DNA of 64,000 nt, from positions 1,426,001 through 1,490,000 of the forward strand of contig NZ_AHOO02000005.1 in assembly GCF_000244755.1 (NCBI RefSeq). Direction: 5' to 3'. The notes under the pieces were generated by a model. It was not told the origin of the DNA and did no database searches. It was given only the letters and a program-made list of their open reading frames with translations. Position 1 is the first letter of the stretch. Each line of letters starts with the position of its first letter. The position numbers and the translations under genes are program-made. The DNA comes from Leptospira licerasiae serovar Varillal str. VAR 010. Its GTDB lineage: Bacteria > Spirochaetota > Leptospiria > Leptospirales > Leptospiraceae. This document shows positions 1 to 8,627 of this stretch, in pieces.

Positions 1-1045
1 TATCGGTAACTTCTCCGATCTGGACTGCGTTTAGATTCCATTTTTTGAATATGGCGACCAGCTCTTCTTCTTTACCTTTTTGTGGGATTACCAACATTCT
101 TTCTTGGCTTTCGGAAAGCATCGCTTCATAAGCGTTCATTCCGGTCTCGCGGAAAGGAACTAGATCCAAGTTAATCTTCATTCCTGATTTTCCCTTTGCA
201 CTCATCTCCGAAGTAGCGCAGGAAATTCCGGCGGCGCCCATGTCTTGGATACCTACTAAAAGTTTTTTTTGGATAGCTTCGAGAGACGCTTCCATCAGTA
301 GTTTTTCCATAAATGGATCTCCTACCTGAACAGCCGAACGTTTGGATTCCGACTCTTTAGTTAGATCCTTGGATGCGAAGGATGCGCCATGGATACCGTC
401 TCTTCCCGTAGTGGAACCGACGATGAAAACTGCGTTACCCACCTTTCCTCCGGTGGTTGCGCTTGCCATCTGGTCATGTCTGACAATTCCAACGGTCATC
501 GCGTTCACCAAAGGGTTCTTGGAAAAACATTCGTCTATGAATAGTTCTCCGCCTGAGACCGCGATCCCTAAAGAGTTGCCGTAATCTCCGATCCCTTTTA
601 CGGCTCTGGATAATAAGTATTTGTTTCTAGGCTCATCAGGGTTGCCAAATCTAAGAGAGTTTAAGGATACGATAGGTCTTGCTCCCATCGTAAAAATATC
701 TCTCATAATGCCGCCGACACCGGTGGCTGCACCTTGGTAAGGTTCCACTGCAGTTGGGTGATTATGACTTTCTATTTTGAAAACTACAGCCAGTCCTTGG
801 CCGATGTCCATGGCTCCCGCATTCTCTTCTCCTGCTTGGGCCAAAAGTTTATCTGACTTTGTGGGAAGAGTTTTTAATTGAAGGATAGAATTTTTATAAG
901 AGCAATGCTCCGACCACATTGCGGAGAAAATCCCCAGTTCTGTGGAGTTGGGGATTCTGCCTAGGATTTCCTGGATTTTGCTAAATTCTTCTGAGGTAAG
1001 ACCGTGTTCGAGAGCGTCTTGGAGGGAGACGGATTCTTTTTCCAT
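1..1045 (-). CDS. purL: Phosphoribosylformylglycinamidine synthase II (PurL), 5' part, cut by the window edge
   Basis: PurL carries out the fourth step of purine synthesis in the cytoplasm: FGAR plus glutamine-derived ammonia and ATP give FGAM. About 348 codons are present; the C-terminal half lies beyond base 1. Reading the minus strand from ATG 1045-1043 gives [20 protein letters not shown], then the diagnostic [32 protein letters not shown] and the nearby [14 protein letters not shown], all typical of the small (bacterial, ATP-dependent) PurL. The start is chosen because it begins the conserved N-terminal helix; the frame stays open upstream but shows no better start. A small coiled-coil gene lies 77 bases upstream on the same strand. 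The family is certain. Confidence 0.96.
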   Translation of the reverse strand, partial: MEKESVSLQDALEHGLTSEEFSKIQEILGRIPNSTELGIFSAMWSEHCSYKNSILQLKTLPTKSDKLLAQAGEENAGAMDIGQGLAVVFKIESHNHPTAVEPYQGAATGVGGIMRDIFTMGARPIVSLNSLRFGNPDEPRNKYLLSRAVKGIGDYGNSLGIAVSGGELFIDECFSKNPLVNAMTVGIVRHDQMASATTGGKVGNAVFIVGSTTGRDGIHGASFASKDLTKESESKRSAVQVGDPFMEKLLMEASLEAIQKKLLVGIQDMGAAGISCATSEMSAKGKSGMKINLDLVPFRETGMNAYEAMLSESQERMLVIPQKGKEEELVAIFKKWNLNAVQIGEVTD

Positions 1046-1122
1046 TACGGGACCAGTTTTTCGGACTTGGCCCCCACTGAAAACTATTTTAGGGCAGGGA
1101 TTTCGGCTACTGCTGGAAAGAG

Positions 1123-1485
1123 TTATAAATATTTGTATATTGCTAAGTATAAGGGAATGGCTCCAAATATCGCCGCAATCATCCATCTGGTCTGGCTTTG
1201 GATAGATTCCTGTAGGGAGCTAATCTTTTCATGGACGCGAGCAAACTCCTTATATACGTCCGTGAATTGTTCTTGGATCTTTCCGAAACCTGCATGCATT
1301 TCCGCTCGCAATTTGCCTGTCTCTTCTACGAGTCTTCTTTCGTATTTTTCCATAGATAGTTCGATCATCGTCTTGTTCCCAAATTGTTGATGCTTTTGAA
1401 TGAATTCCGCCAACTCTTCCGTAACTTCCTCTCCAAGAGATTCTTTTAATTTTTTGGGAGTTTTCGGGACTAATTCTAAACCCAT
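1123..1485 (-). CDS. Small coiled-coil protein with a C-terminal membrane anchor
   Basis: A 120-residue protein of unknown function. Residues about 15-95 are charged and heptad-like ([54 protein letters not shown]) and should form a coiled coil; residues about 99-117 ([17 protein letters not shown]) form one hydrophobic helix at the very end. Such tail-anchored coiled-coil proteins resemble the DUF1640 (CCDC90-like) type, but I cannot assign a family with confidence. It lies just upstream of purL on the same strand, 77 bases away, possibly co-transcribed. The start is an ATG with purine-rich sequence (GAGGAGAT) a few bases upstream, a good ribosome binding site. Confidence 0.7.
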   Translation of the reverse strand: MGLELVPKTPKKLKESLGEEVTEELAEFIQKHQQFGNKTMIELSMEKYERRLVEETGKLRAEMHAGFGKIQEQFTDVYKEFARVHEKISSLQESIQSQTRWMIAAIFGAIPLYLAIYKYL

Positions 1486-1721
1486 AGTCTATCTCCTCGT
1501 GGTTGTCTCCGCAACCACTTCTCCCGGAAACAGTTGAAAATTCGTATGTCCCGCTTGTACTTTTTATGGTTATTTAGAAAATATTAATGTTCTTGTTTTG
1601 ATTTCGGAATTTGGAATCCACATTCCAAAAAATTTTCTCTTAATTTTTACTTGCCTGGAGATAGTTTATATTGTGGGAATTTGTTTTGCGGAGGAGTATC
1701 AAGAATTTATAAAGTAATAAT

Positions 1722-1752
1722 AAAAAAGAAAGGGCAGAATGTCCTGCCCTTA
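1722..1752 (-). terminator. Rho-independent terminator after the flavin reductase gene
   Basis: Perfect 7-8 bp stem AAGGGCAG / CTGCCCTT with a 6-base loop, followed on the minus strand by TCTTTTTTATT. It begins immediately after the stop codon at 1757-1759 and should end the amidase-flavin reductase transcript. Confidence 0.85.
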
Positions 1753-1756
1753 TTTT

Positions 1757-2236
1757 TTATATATTGTGGTAGTTCCTGCGGTAATACAAAAGAGGTCTTT
1801 TTGAATCATCGGATACGGCGGATATAACTCTTCCGATCACTATTGTATGATCACCTCCATCTACTTGTTTTTCCAGTTCACATTCTATCCTGGCTAAAGT
1901 GCCGTTCAAAAAAGGTACTCCGTTATGGCCTAAGTCGCAGGCTAACTTTTGGATCAGCTCATGTTTATCTATCTTGCCGGATGCAAATTGGTTGGAGAGT
2001 TCTTGCTGGTCGGACGAGAGGATATTTACAGTGAATAGACCGGAAGAAAGAAGCGGATCATGGCTTGCTATATTCTTTTGGAGATTAAAAAGTACTAAAG
2101 GAGGATCCAAGGAAAGCGAACTGAAACTGCTGACAGTCAGTCCTCCCGCTCTTGTGGTATCTGAAAAAGTGACCACGGTTACCCCGGATGCAAAATGAGA
2201 GAGTGAATTTTTGAATTCGTCCGCGCTGAAAGACAT
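1757..2236 (-). CDS. Flavin reductase domain protein (FMN-binding split barrel)
   Basis: About 159 residues, the normal length for the flavin_reduct family. These cytoplasmic proteins bind FMN or FAD and either reduce it with NAD(P)H for a partner monooxygenase or act as oxidoreductases themselves. Visible family marks are FASGVTVVTF near the N-terminus, the GGLTVSSFSSLSLDPPLVLFNL core that binds the flavin phosphate, the FTVNILSSDQQELSNQFAS helix and the late GDHTIVIGRV strand. The ATG at 2236 fits the family start; a TTG at 2263 would add nine residues. The amidase gene ends 57 bases upstream on the same strand, so the two probably share a transcript, but there is no monooxygenase partner in view. 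Confidence 0.85.
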   Translation of the reverse strand: MSFSADEFKNSLSHFASGVTVVTFSDTTRAGGLTVSSFSSLSLDPPLVLFNLQKNIASHDPLLSSGLFTVNILSSDQQELSNQFASGKIDKHELIQKLACDLGHNGVPFLNGTLARIECELEKQVDGGDHTIVIGRVISAVSDDSKRPLLYYRRNYHNI

Positions 2237-2292
2237 AGTAAGTAGATCTTTTTTTTGAGCCAATTTGTAAAGTGAATTGTCTTAAAAAATCC

Positions 2293-3783
2293 CTAGGACT
2301 TCTTAATATCCGCCCAAGGTCTTTCTTTTTCCAATTGCCCCGCTAGTCGGAAAAGTACATCTTCTCTCCCTCTTTTGGAAGTGAATAACATCCCGATCGG
2401 TAGACCAAGAGTCGTTTTGGAAAGCGGAACGGACATAGAAGGTTGTCCGGTAAGATTCGCTAATTGAGTGAATGGAGTTCTAGAAAGATTTTTTTCCACA
2501 AGCTGGTCCACCATTCCGGTTGCTAAAAGTAATTTGCCTGTTCCGATCCGTCCTATGATCTGCATTGCAATTTCTTCATATAGCTTGGGTGCAAGCTCTC
2601 CGATCTTAGCCGGAGGTTCCGCAGTGGTTGGAGTAAGATATAGATCGTAATTTTCTAAAAATTCTTCGGAAATATAGGCCGCTTCATCCCAATATCGAAT
2701 TGCGGATACGAACTCACCTGCGGATACCGATCTTCCGAGTAATCCTAGGATCCAAGTAGTGGATTCCACATCTCCCATCTTTGCTTTTCTGCCTAAAACT
2801 TTGTCTAAGCGAGAGATTTCCGAAGCAACTTCTCCGAAATACATGGTTACGTACGCTTTTGCTAAACGTTTTCCATCGATAGAAGGGGAACGTTCTTCTA
2901 ATTTATGGCCCAAAGATCTTAGGAGTTTTACGGTGTCGTGTAACGCGTCTATATGATCTTGATTGACCGGGGTTCCGATAGGAGAGGCGAATGAATACGC
3001 GATCTTTAGTTTGCCCGGGGACTTCTTAGCCTCGGAAAGATAAGAAGTTTTGTTTTTCTCCATAGAGAACGCTTCTTCTATCCCGACTCCCGAAACTATA
3101 TCCAAAACCGCTGCGCTATCTCTAACGGATTTTGTAAGAACATGGTCTTGGGAAGCTCCTTGCCAGACTCTTCCGTAAGGGCGGACAGGAACTCTTCCTC
3201 TACTCGGTTTTAATCCGAATAATCCGCAATACGCTGCAGGAATTCTGATAGATCCTCCTCCATCCGAACCTGTTGCGATAGAACTCATTCCGGAAGCAAC
3301 TGCTGCTCCTGCTCCACCACTAGAACCACCGGGCGTCCTTTCCGGGTCCCAAGGATTTCGAGTCGGTCCGTGAAACTTCGGCTCGGTAATTCCCATCAAA
3401 GCGAATTCGGGAACATTTGTAGTTCCTATAAAAAGAAATCCGGCTTTTCTGAGCTTGGAAACAAACACACTGTCGTCGGAAGGAACGTAATTTTTGTATG
3501 CTTTGGAGCCGGAAGTGATGTTTTGTCCCTTCACATGGTGTAATAGATCTTTAATAAGAAGTGGAACTCCATAAAAGGGTCCCTTAGGTATCAGACCGGA
3601 TCTTAGCGCTTCTCTCGCCTTGTCGATCGTGTTCAAAACAACTGCATTCAATTCAGGATTGAATCTATCTATCTTCGCTTCAGAAAAATCTAATAATTCC
3701 TTAGGTTGGATCTTCTTCTTTCGGATCAAATCGGCAAGACCGATGCTATCATACGAATCGAATGGGAATTTTGTACTGCTCAT
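2293..3783 (-). CDS. Amidase signature family hydrolase
   Basis: A 496-residue amidase-signature enzyme. The family hydrolyses amide bonds with a Ser-cisSer-Lys triad. The Lys lies in GVPLLIKDL, the cis-Ser in the glycine-rich PGGSSGGAGAAVASG, and the nucleophile in GSDGGGSIRIPAAYCG; all are present, so it should be active. The substrate cannot be told: fatty amides, aryl amides or glutaminyl-tRNA-like substrates are possible in the family, but no gatB or gatC is adjacent. The frame is open for a further 74 codons upstream, but those residues do not look like the family; ATG 3783 is chosen because GGAAGAAT lies just before it and the usual N-terminal helix (YDSIGLADLIRKKKI) follows. Confidence 0.9.
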   Translation of the reverse strand: MSSTKFPFDSYDSIGLADLIRKKKIQPKELLDFSEAKIDRFNPELNAVVLNTIDKAREALRSGLIPKGPFYGVPLLIKDLLHHVKGQNITSGSKAYKNYVPSDDSVFVSKLRKAGFLFIGTTNVPEFALMGITEPKFHGPTRNPWDPERTPGGSSGGAGAAVASGMSSIATGSDGGGSIRIPAAYCGLFGLKPSRGRVPVRPYGRVWQGASQDHVLTKSVRDSAAVLDIVSGVGIEEAFSMEKNKTSYLSEAKKSPGKLKIAYSFASPIGTPVNQDHIDALHDTVKLLRSLGHKLEERSPSIDGKRLAKAYVTMYFGEVASEISRLDKVLGRKAKMGDVESTTWILGLLGRSVSAGEFVSAIRYWDEAAYISEEFLENYDLYLTPTTAEPPAKIGELAPKLYEEIAMQIIGRIGTGKLLLATGMVDQLVEKNLSRTPFTQLANLTGQPSMSVPLSKTTLGLPIGMLFTSKRGREDVLFRLAGQLEKERPWADIKKS

Positions 3784-3989
3784 ATTCTTCCGCCAGAAAG
3801 GATTTAGGACTCGGTCGAAGGGGCAATTCCAGGCCGGATCCTGGGAACCATTTCCCGAATAAAACGCTCTAAGGAAGAGAGGCATAAAGCCCCGCCCACT
3901 AGGGTCAAGGATATTCCCCAGCCAAAGGGAATTTTCATTTATAGAATCGCAGCTAAAATCAGGATGGGTAAATATCGGTGATCGGAATA

Positions 3990-4958
3990 ATGGATTTATT
4001 GGCAAAATACGGCAAACTTAGACGCGAAAGCTGGGCTGTGCTCGTTTTCGTATTCGGTTTGGCGACCTATGCCGATACCGAGCTGGACAAACAGTTTTTA
4101 TCTGCAGTTAAAGAAGGCGACCTTCGTAAGGTAGAATTACTTCTGAACCAAGGCGCCACAGTGGACGCAAAGGATGATGACGGCCGCACAGCGATCATGC
4201 TCGCAGAAGGTGAGGACGTAGTCGAGTTTCTCATCAAACATGGAGCCAATATCAACGCCCAAGATGTGGATGGGAATTCCGTATTATTCTATCGTCTGCT
4301 TCCTATCTTAAAAGTAAAAATTCCGGATATGGATGATCTGGCCGAGGCAAAACGACTGATAGAGTCCGGCGCTTTGGTGGAATACACTGCTCGAAAGGGT
4401 GAGGACCAAAAACCGGTTTCCCTTCTCAACATGGCGATTCGGAACCAAAGCCTTGTTTTAGTGAAATTTTTGATAGAGAACGGTGCTAACCCAAATCACG
4501 ATCCGGGCGGAATCGAAGAATATCCACTCTTCTTAGCAGTGGGAGGCGCTTCTTCTCCTTCTAATTTAGCGATTGTAGAATATTTGTTGGCGAACGGTTC
4601 CAAAGCAGTGTTCACTAGCAGATTAAAAGACGCCCACACTCCTAATGGGAGTTACCAGATCGGTGCAAGAAACGCATTTCATTACGCTACAGAACCGAAA
4701 CAAACTGATCTCAAAATTTTGGATGTTTTAGCTAAGGCCGGAACAAACCTAAATCATAGAGACGCAGAAGGTAAAACTCCTCTTATGGAAGCCATCCAGA
4801 GAAAAAATATTTCTGCTGCTCAGAAATTGATCCAGCTAGGATCTGATCTTACACTTGCGGATAACCAAGGTAAGACGGCACTAGATCTGGCAAAAGAATA
4901 TCATCTGGATGAAATAGAACGGATTTTGGCCGAAAAACTTTCCTCTAAGACACAATAA
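3990..4958 (+). CDS. Secreted ankyrin-repeat protein
   Basis: About 322 residues. The N-terminus (KYGKLRRESWAVLVFVFGLATYA) looks like a signal peptide with cleavage near YA-D, so it probably works in the periplasm or at the surface. The rest is ankyrin repeats: KQFLSAVKEGDLRKVELLLNQ, DDDGRTAIMLAEGEDVVEFL, VSLLNMAIRNQSLVLVKFLI, then two clear final repeats (DAEGKTPLMEAIQRKNISAA and DNQGKTALDLAKEYHLDEI). Ankyrin repeats bind other proteins; no catalytic domain is seen. ATG 3990 is preferred; a GTG at 3978 adds four residues. It diverges from the amidase gene with about 200 bases between. Confidence 0.85.
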   Translation: MDLLAKYGKLRRESWAVLVFVFGLATYADTELDKQFLSAVKEGDLRKVELLLNQGATVDAKDDDGRTAIMLAEGEDVVEFLIKHGANINAQDVDGNSVLFYRLLPILKVKIPDMDDLAEAKRLIESGALVEYTARKGEDQKPVSLLNMAIRNQSLVLVKFLIENGANPNHDPGGIEEYPLFLAVGGASSPSNLAIVEYLLANGSKAVFTSRLKDAHTPNGSYQIGARNAFHYATEPKQTDLKILDVLAKAGTNLNHRDAEGKTPLMEAIQRKNISAAQKLIQLGSDLTLADNQGKTALDLAKEYHLDEIERILAEKLSSKTQ

Positions 4959-5032
4959 TTCAAAATCTTCTTAGTATACAGTTTTTAGAGTATACCTAAC
5001 AGACATTTCGGTATAGGATTCTTTTTTCTAAA

Positions 5033-5054
5033 AACCTTTAACAATTGTAAGGTT
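5033..5054. promoter_or_regulatory. Inverted repeat upstream of the methyltransferase gene
   Basis: Arms AACCTT and AAGGTT flank the inner palindrome ACAATTGT, giving a nearly symmetric 22-base element about 52 bases before the methyltransferase start. It could be an operator or a weak terminator of the ankyrin gene; no T-run follows, so an operator is more likely. Confidence 0.35.
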
Positions 5055-5105
5055 GTCATGTAGATTCGTCGTCATATCAACGTTATATAGGCGAAAATTT
5101 CTTTC

Positions 5106-6818
5106 ATGATCGTTCCATGCGAAGACACACTTGATTCTCATCCAGAAAAGCCAAATCCTAAAGCTAAAGAAAAAGCTTTAGGCCAATTTTTCACGCCTTC
5201 TGCCTTAGTGGGACCGATGTTGGAATGGGTTTCAGATACTAAAGCTGTTTTAGAAGGAAAAAAGATCAAAGTTTTGGATCCTGGAATGGGAGAAGGAATT
5301 TTTTTCCAAGAGTTTCTGGATCGTTTTCCTGAACTGGATAGCGAGTTCCATGGTTGGGAGATCGATCCGATCTTGCATGAGAAGTGTATACAAAACCTAG
5401 AGAGATCCGGTTTATCCAAAAATCGTTTTCATTTGGTGTTAGGGGACTTTCTACAAAACGAAAAGAAAGAATACTACGATATCATACTATGCAATCCTCC
5501 TTATCTTCGACTCAGCCATTCTAAACATGGAAAAAAATTGATCCGTCAATTCGCAGAGGACATCAAAGAGGAGATTCCTGGGACAGCAAATCTGTATGTC
5601 TTCTTTCTTCTCCGTATACTAAGGCTTTTAGAGCCGGGAGGACGGGCGTCCATACTTGTGCCTTACGAATTCTTGAACGCTGGATACGGAGTTCCGATAA
5701 AAAAAGCGATCATTCAATCAGGATATCTTCGTCGTATACTTATCCTAGATTCTTCCTGGTCCTTATTTACGGGAGCTGTGACTTCCTCCTGTATACTATT
5801 CTTGGAAAATTCAAGAACAAACGAAGAAGGTTTTCTTTGGTCTAGGACCTCATCCTTCATTAAAGGAGAAAGTATAGAACTTTCAGAGATTGTCTGGAGA
5901 AAAATCCGTCCCGATGCCGAAGCAAAGTGGACAAGATTATTGAGCGAGGACTCGGAACCGATACAAAACATAAAAAATGATGATAAAAATTCACCTAACA
6001 ATAATTATGTGACTATGCCCGAAGATATTCGTCAAGGATGGGTCCCTATTAAGGAATTCGGAAGTTTTAGGAGAGGAATTGCAACTGGGGACAACGGATA
6101 CTTTCTTTTATCCGAAAAAGACGCTTCGAACTTATCCATTCCTCGCAATTATCTTAGATCTTCTATTCCGAAAGCTCAATACGCACTGTCTCCATTTTTT
6201 ACAGGAGATGATTGGATCACTTTGAAGTCTCAAGGTGCTAAAGTCTGGCTCCTAGACGCAAAAGAAGTCCCGAACAATCAGGAAGGAGAAGGTATAAACA
6301 AATATCTGGAAGAAGGAATTAAACGAGGTGTTCCTAAACGTTTTCTTCCTTCCAAAAGAAAACCTTGGCATTCGCAGGAAAATCGAGGACCTTGTCGGAT
6401 CTTAGCTACTTCTTTTCACAGGGAAGAAGTTCGATTCGTGTTCAACCAAAGCCCTGCAGTCCATTTGACTTGTTTTCATGGATTTTCCGCAAAGCCGGAG
6501 TATACTCATTTCGAAGAATATTTATTTGCCTATCTGATTACCCCTCACGTTCGTAAGGAGTTGGAATCTAGAACTAGAGAGTATGCTCAAGGACTACGAA
6601 AAGTGGAACCGGGAGATCTGAATTCTCTTCTTGTGCCGGATTTCAGAAAATTAAAAGAAGCGGAGAAGGAGAAGATAGGAAAATTACTCCATAATTATAG
6701 GAATATGATCCGACCTTGGACTCCTGGCCGTAGACAAAAAGGGGAAAAGGGGATCAGAAACCCGGAAGAAGAAGCGATACTCAAGAGTATTGAGACGGAA
6801 TTTCTAACCGGGTTATAA
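5106..6818 (+). CDS. Eco57I-like adenine-N6 DNA methyltransferase, apparently solitary
   Basis: A 570-residue class I DNA methyltransferase. The N-terminal tag KALGQFFTPSALVGPMLEWV is typical of gamma-class N6-adenine enzymes. Motif I is VLDPGMGEGIFFQEFL (residues about 60-75, SAM binding), motif IV is CNPPYLRLSH (about 130-140, catalytic NPPY). Residues about 310-540 look like a TaqI/Eco57I-type target recognition domain (REGIATGDNGYFLL-like, FLPSKRKPWHS). There is no N-terminal nuclease with a PD-(D/E)xK motif and no neighbouring restriction gene, so it looks like an orphan methylase or the modification half of a split system. GTATAC is unusually frequent in and just before the gene. It converges with the MarR gene, 6 bases apart. 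Confidence 0.85.
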   Translation: MIVPCEDTLDSHPEKPNPKAKEKALGQFFTPSALVGPMLEWVSDTKAVLEGKKIKVLDPGMGEGIFFQEFLDRFPELDSEFHGWEIDPILHEKCIQNLERSGLSKNRFHLVLGDFLQNEKKEYYDIILCNPPYLRLSHSKHGKKLIRQFAEDIKEEIPGTANLYVFFLLRILRLLEPGGRASILVPYEFLNAGYGVPIKKAIIQSGYLRRILILDSSWSLFTGAVTSSCILFLENSRTNEEGFLWSRTSSFIKGESIELSEIVWRKIRPDAEAKWTRLLSEDSEPIQNIKNDDKNSPNNNYVTMPEDIRQGWVPIKEFGSFRRGIATGDNGYFLLSEKDASNLSIPRNYLRSSIPKAQYALSPFFTGDDWITLKSQGAKVWLLDAKEVPNNQEGEGINKYLEEGIKRGVPKRFLPSKRKPWHSQENRGPCRILATSFHREEVRFVFNQSPAVHLTCFHGFSAKPEYTHFEEYLFAYLITPHVRKELESRTREYAQGLRKVEPGDLNSLLVPDFRKLKEAEKEKIGKLLHNYRNMIRPWTPGRRQKGEKGIRNPEEEAILKSIETEFLTGL

Positions 6819-6824
6819 GATTAA

Positions 6825-7250
6825 CTACTTTAGATTTTTATAAAGTTTATCCAAAAGCCGGACTAGATCCTTTTTTTCCGGCTCGGTAAAACCTTTATAA
6901 AGACCTGCAAGCAAAGAGCGAGAGATCCCAAGCATCACAGGACGAATAGAGTAGGCCTTGCGAGTAAGTTGCAGATTGACTACCCTTTGGTCCTGAGTGT
7001 CTCTGACCCTTTCCACATAACCGAGATCTTGCAGTTTATCCACAAGCGCTGTCAGAGTGGACTTATCCCTGTCTATCATCCGAGCGATGTCTTGCATCGG
7101 AACCCGTTTGGACATTGCAAGGGCGAATAAAATATCCGCATGGGTAGTGGTCAATTGCCCTAAACCTTTGTCTTTCAGTTCCGAATTCAGACGTCTATGG
7201 AATTCGTCCCTGATCCTAGAAATCAGATAAATGATCGTACGAGGATTCAT
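6825..7250 (-). CDS. MarR-family transcriptional regulator
   Basis: A 141-residue winged-helix regulator of normal MarR length. The helix-turn-helix is [33 protein letters not shown] (residues about 51-83), followed by the wing [16 protein letters not shown] with the conserved D-x-R pair. N- and C-terminal helices make the dimer interface. MarR proteins usually repress their own operon and release DNA on binding a small phenolic or oxidant signal. It lies 18 bases downstream of the MaoC gene on the same strand and is probably co-transcribed, so it may sense an acyl-CoA-related or lipophilic compound; that link is inference. Confidence 0.92.
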   Translation of the reverse strand: MNPRTIIYLISRIRDEFHRRLNSELKDKGLGQLTTTHADILFALAMSKRVPMQDIARMIDRDKSTLTALVDKLQDLGYVERVRDTQDQRVVNLQLTRKAYSIRPVMLGISRSLLAGLYKGFTEPEKKDLVRLLDKLYKNLK

Positions 7251-7268
7251 TTTAGAATACCTTGCCGA

Positions 7269-7733
7269 TTAGGCGAATTGGTAGAGATAGATCACTTCGC
7301 CGATAGCTGCAGGTTTTGCTGCGCCTTCTACTTCGAAGCTGAGTTTTAAGGTCATTCTTGCGGTACCTCTTAGATCCTTCAGTTCTACTAGTTCTGCTCT
7401 AAGTTTGAGCTTGGAACCCACCTTAACAGGATCTAAAAAGCGGAGTTTTTCCATTCCGTAGTTGATCCCCATTTTGATATTTCGTAGTTCTAAGATCTGG
7501 CTCAACAGGTAAGGAGCCATGGAAAGTGTAAGATAACCGTGAGCGATAGTTGTCCCGAATGGTGATTCTTTGGCAGCTCTTGCCGGATCCGTATGGATCC
7601 ATTGGTGGTCGAGGGTAGCATTTGCAAATGTATCGATTTGTGCCTGGGTGATTTCATGAGCGTCAGATACGCCTAGTTCTTTTCCTTCGTATGCTTGTAA
7701 TTCTGCGAAGCTGGAGAGTACGAGTTTAGCCAT
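7269..7733 (-). CDS. MaoC-like (R)-specific enoyl-CoA hydratase
   Basis: A 154-residue single hot-dog-fold hydratase. The catalytic hydratase-2 motif is seen in [17 protein letters not shown] (Asp and His dyad) followed by [19 protein letters not shown], which holds the substrate-binding loop. The family hydrates trans-2-enoyl-CoA to (R)-3-hydroxyacyl-CoA, feeding beta-oxidation or polyhydroxyalkanoate-type metabolism; related proteins act on branched dicarboxyl-CoA. The start ATG 7733 is the first in frame. It is first in a two-gene transcript with a MarR regulator, and the palindrome at 7812-7825 lies about 80 bases upstream, a good position for an operator. Confidence 0.92.
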   Translation of the reverse strand: MAKLVLSSFAELQAYEGKELGVSDAHEITQAQIDTFANATLDHQWIHTDPARAAKESPFGTTIAHGYLTLSMAPYLLSQILELRNIKMGINYGMEKLRFLDPVKVGSKLKLRAELVELKDLRGTARMTLKLSFEVEGAAKPAAIGEVIYLYQFA

Positions 7734-7811
7734 ATGATTTTGTCCCTGTATCTATATATCCAAAACCTTAAAGCCTTAAATAGTTTTGTCACCAACTTTT
7801 TAGGAAAAACC

Positions 7812-7825
7812 AGAACGACTGTTCT
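7812..7825. promoter_or_regulatory. Operator-like palindrome AGAACGACTGTTCT
   Basis: Perfect 5-base arms AGAAC/GTTCT around a 4-base centre, in the style of TetR- or MarR-family operators. Its reverse-oriented near-copy sits at 8046-8059 (one mismatch). It lies 79 bases upstream of the MaoC start codon. Confidence 0.5.
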
Positions 7826-7846
7826 GTTCGTGAGCCAAAGTTTTCA

Positions 7847-8098
7847 GGCGGAGGCGCAAAGTCGTCGAGAGGAATTGGCACGCAGAGGCGCAAAGACGCA
7901 GAGTTTTGTATAGGGTTACTTTAACAATATTTTTCCGTGACCCTTGTGTCCTTCTCCGCGGCTTCGTGGCTCTGCGTGAGAAAAAACTGCATCTCTCTTA
8001 CCTAATCTTTACTTTAGAAAAATTTAAAGTTCTTTACTGAGAATTAGAACACTCGTTCTGTTTTTCTCGAAAAAACTCTGCGTGATCTTTGTGTCTCT
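7847..8098. repeat. Interspersed repeat cluster of the CGCAGAGGCGCAAAG type in a 516-base gene-free stretch
   Basis: The stretch 7734-8249 has no credible gene. It holds four related G+C-rich units: GGCGGAGGCGCAAAG at 7847-7861, a longer one at 7879-7903 (CACGCAGAGGCGCAAAGACG), and two in the opposite orientation, 7943-7980 (ending TCTGCGTGAG) and 8076-8098 (CTCTGCGTGATCTTTGTG). Units of this wording are a known kind of dispersed intergenic repeat in several bacterial phyla; that is from memory of the pattern, not a search. The opposing units could fold into a long imperfect hairpin between maoC and nuoA. Unlike the surrounding AT-rich DNA they look imported or selfish. Confidence 0.65.
8046..8059. 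promoter_or_regulatory. Operator-like palindrome AGAACACTCGTTCT
   Basis: Same arms AGAAC/GTTCT as the site at 7812-7825; its reverse complement differs from that site at one base. It lies about 190 bases upstream of nuoA. Confidence 0.45.
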
Positions 8099-8249
8099 AA
8101 CAACGGTATTGAAAAGCGTTCTCAGCTCGAAAAAAGGAAAATTGTAAAATTAGAAAATGATAGAATCCGGTCTTCCGAGCTGTTGGAAAGCCCCCGTTCG
8201 GGATTTTAGATTGACATAGGCGAGTAATCGAGTTTGATAGAAGTTAGAT

Positions 8250-8627
8250 ATGGGAAGTTCGCCGGACCATCTAGGCCCCCTGCTGATTCAATTCCTCCTG
8301 GGAGTAGGATTCTCCGCTCTCATACTCGGACTCGCTTTTCTACTAAACCCCAAAAAAAGATCCAAACCTCACGATACTTTTGAGTGCGGGGTACCGTATT
8401 ACGGGGATGCAAAGGGATTGTTTAATATCAAGTTTTACCTAGTCGCAGTTCTGTTCATCCTTTTCGATATAGAGGCGATCTTCCTTTTTCCATATGCCGT
8501 GAATTTAAAATCATTCAAAGAGGCTGGGTTGGGTAATTTTCTCTTAATAGAGATGTTTGTTTTTATCTTCACACTTGTGGTTGGATTGTATTATATTCGG
8601 AAGAAGGGGGCCTTAGAATGGGATTAA
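8250..8627 (+). CDS. nuoA: NADH-quinone oxidoreductase subunit A
   Basis: First gene of the complex I operon. NuoA is a small inner-membrane subunit at the junction between the peripheral and membrane arms. The 125 residues show three membrane helices (about 10-30, 65-87, 95-115) and the conserved loop [20 protein letters not shown] with the family Cys (ECG) that lines the quinone entry. It overlaps nuoB by 10 bases, showing translational coupling. No strong ribosome binding site is seen before the ATG. Confidence 0.97.
   Translation: MGSSPDHLGPLLIQFLLGVGFSALILGLAFLLNPKKRSKPHDTFECGVPYYGDAKGLFNIKFYLVAVLFILFDIEAIFLFPYAVNLKSFKEAGLGNFLLIEMFVFIFTLVVGLYYIRKKGALEWD

Noticed and set aside
3784..4005. 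74-residue N-terminal extension of the amidase
   Set aside because: The frame is open but the extra residues do not resemble the amidase family, and a good ribosome binding site with the family N-terminus starts at 3783.
5106..6818. A complete type IIG restriction-methylation fusion
   Set aside because: No N-terminal nuclease domain with PD-(D/E)xK was visible and the length (570) is short for type IIG enzymes (about 900-1000).
7812..8059. A miniature transposon bounded by the two AGAAC palindromes
   Set aside because: No target-site duplication could be seen and the palindromes are self-symmetric, as operators are; kept only as an open question in findings.
8211..8239. TTGACA followed 17 bases later by TTGATA as a promoter for nuoA
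   Set aside because: The -10 matches only 2/6 and would place the transcript start about on the nuoA start codon; the repeat-rich region upstream makes chance A+T matches likely.
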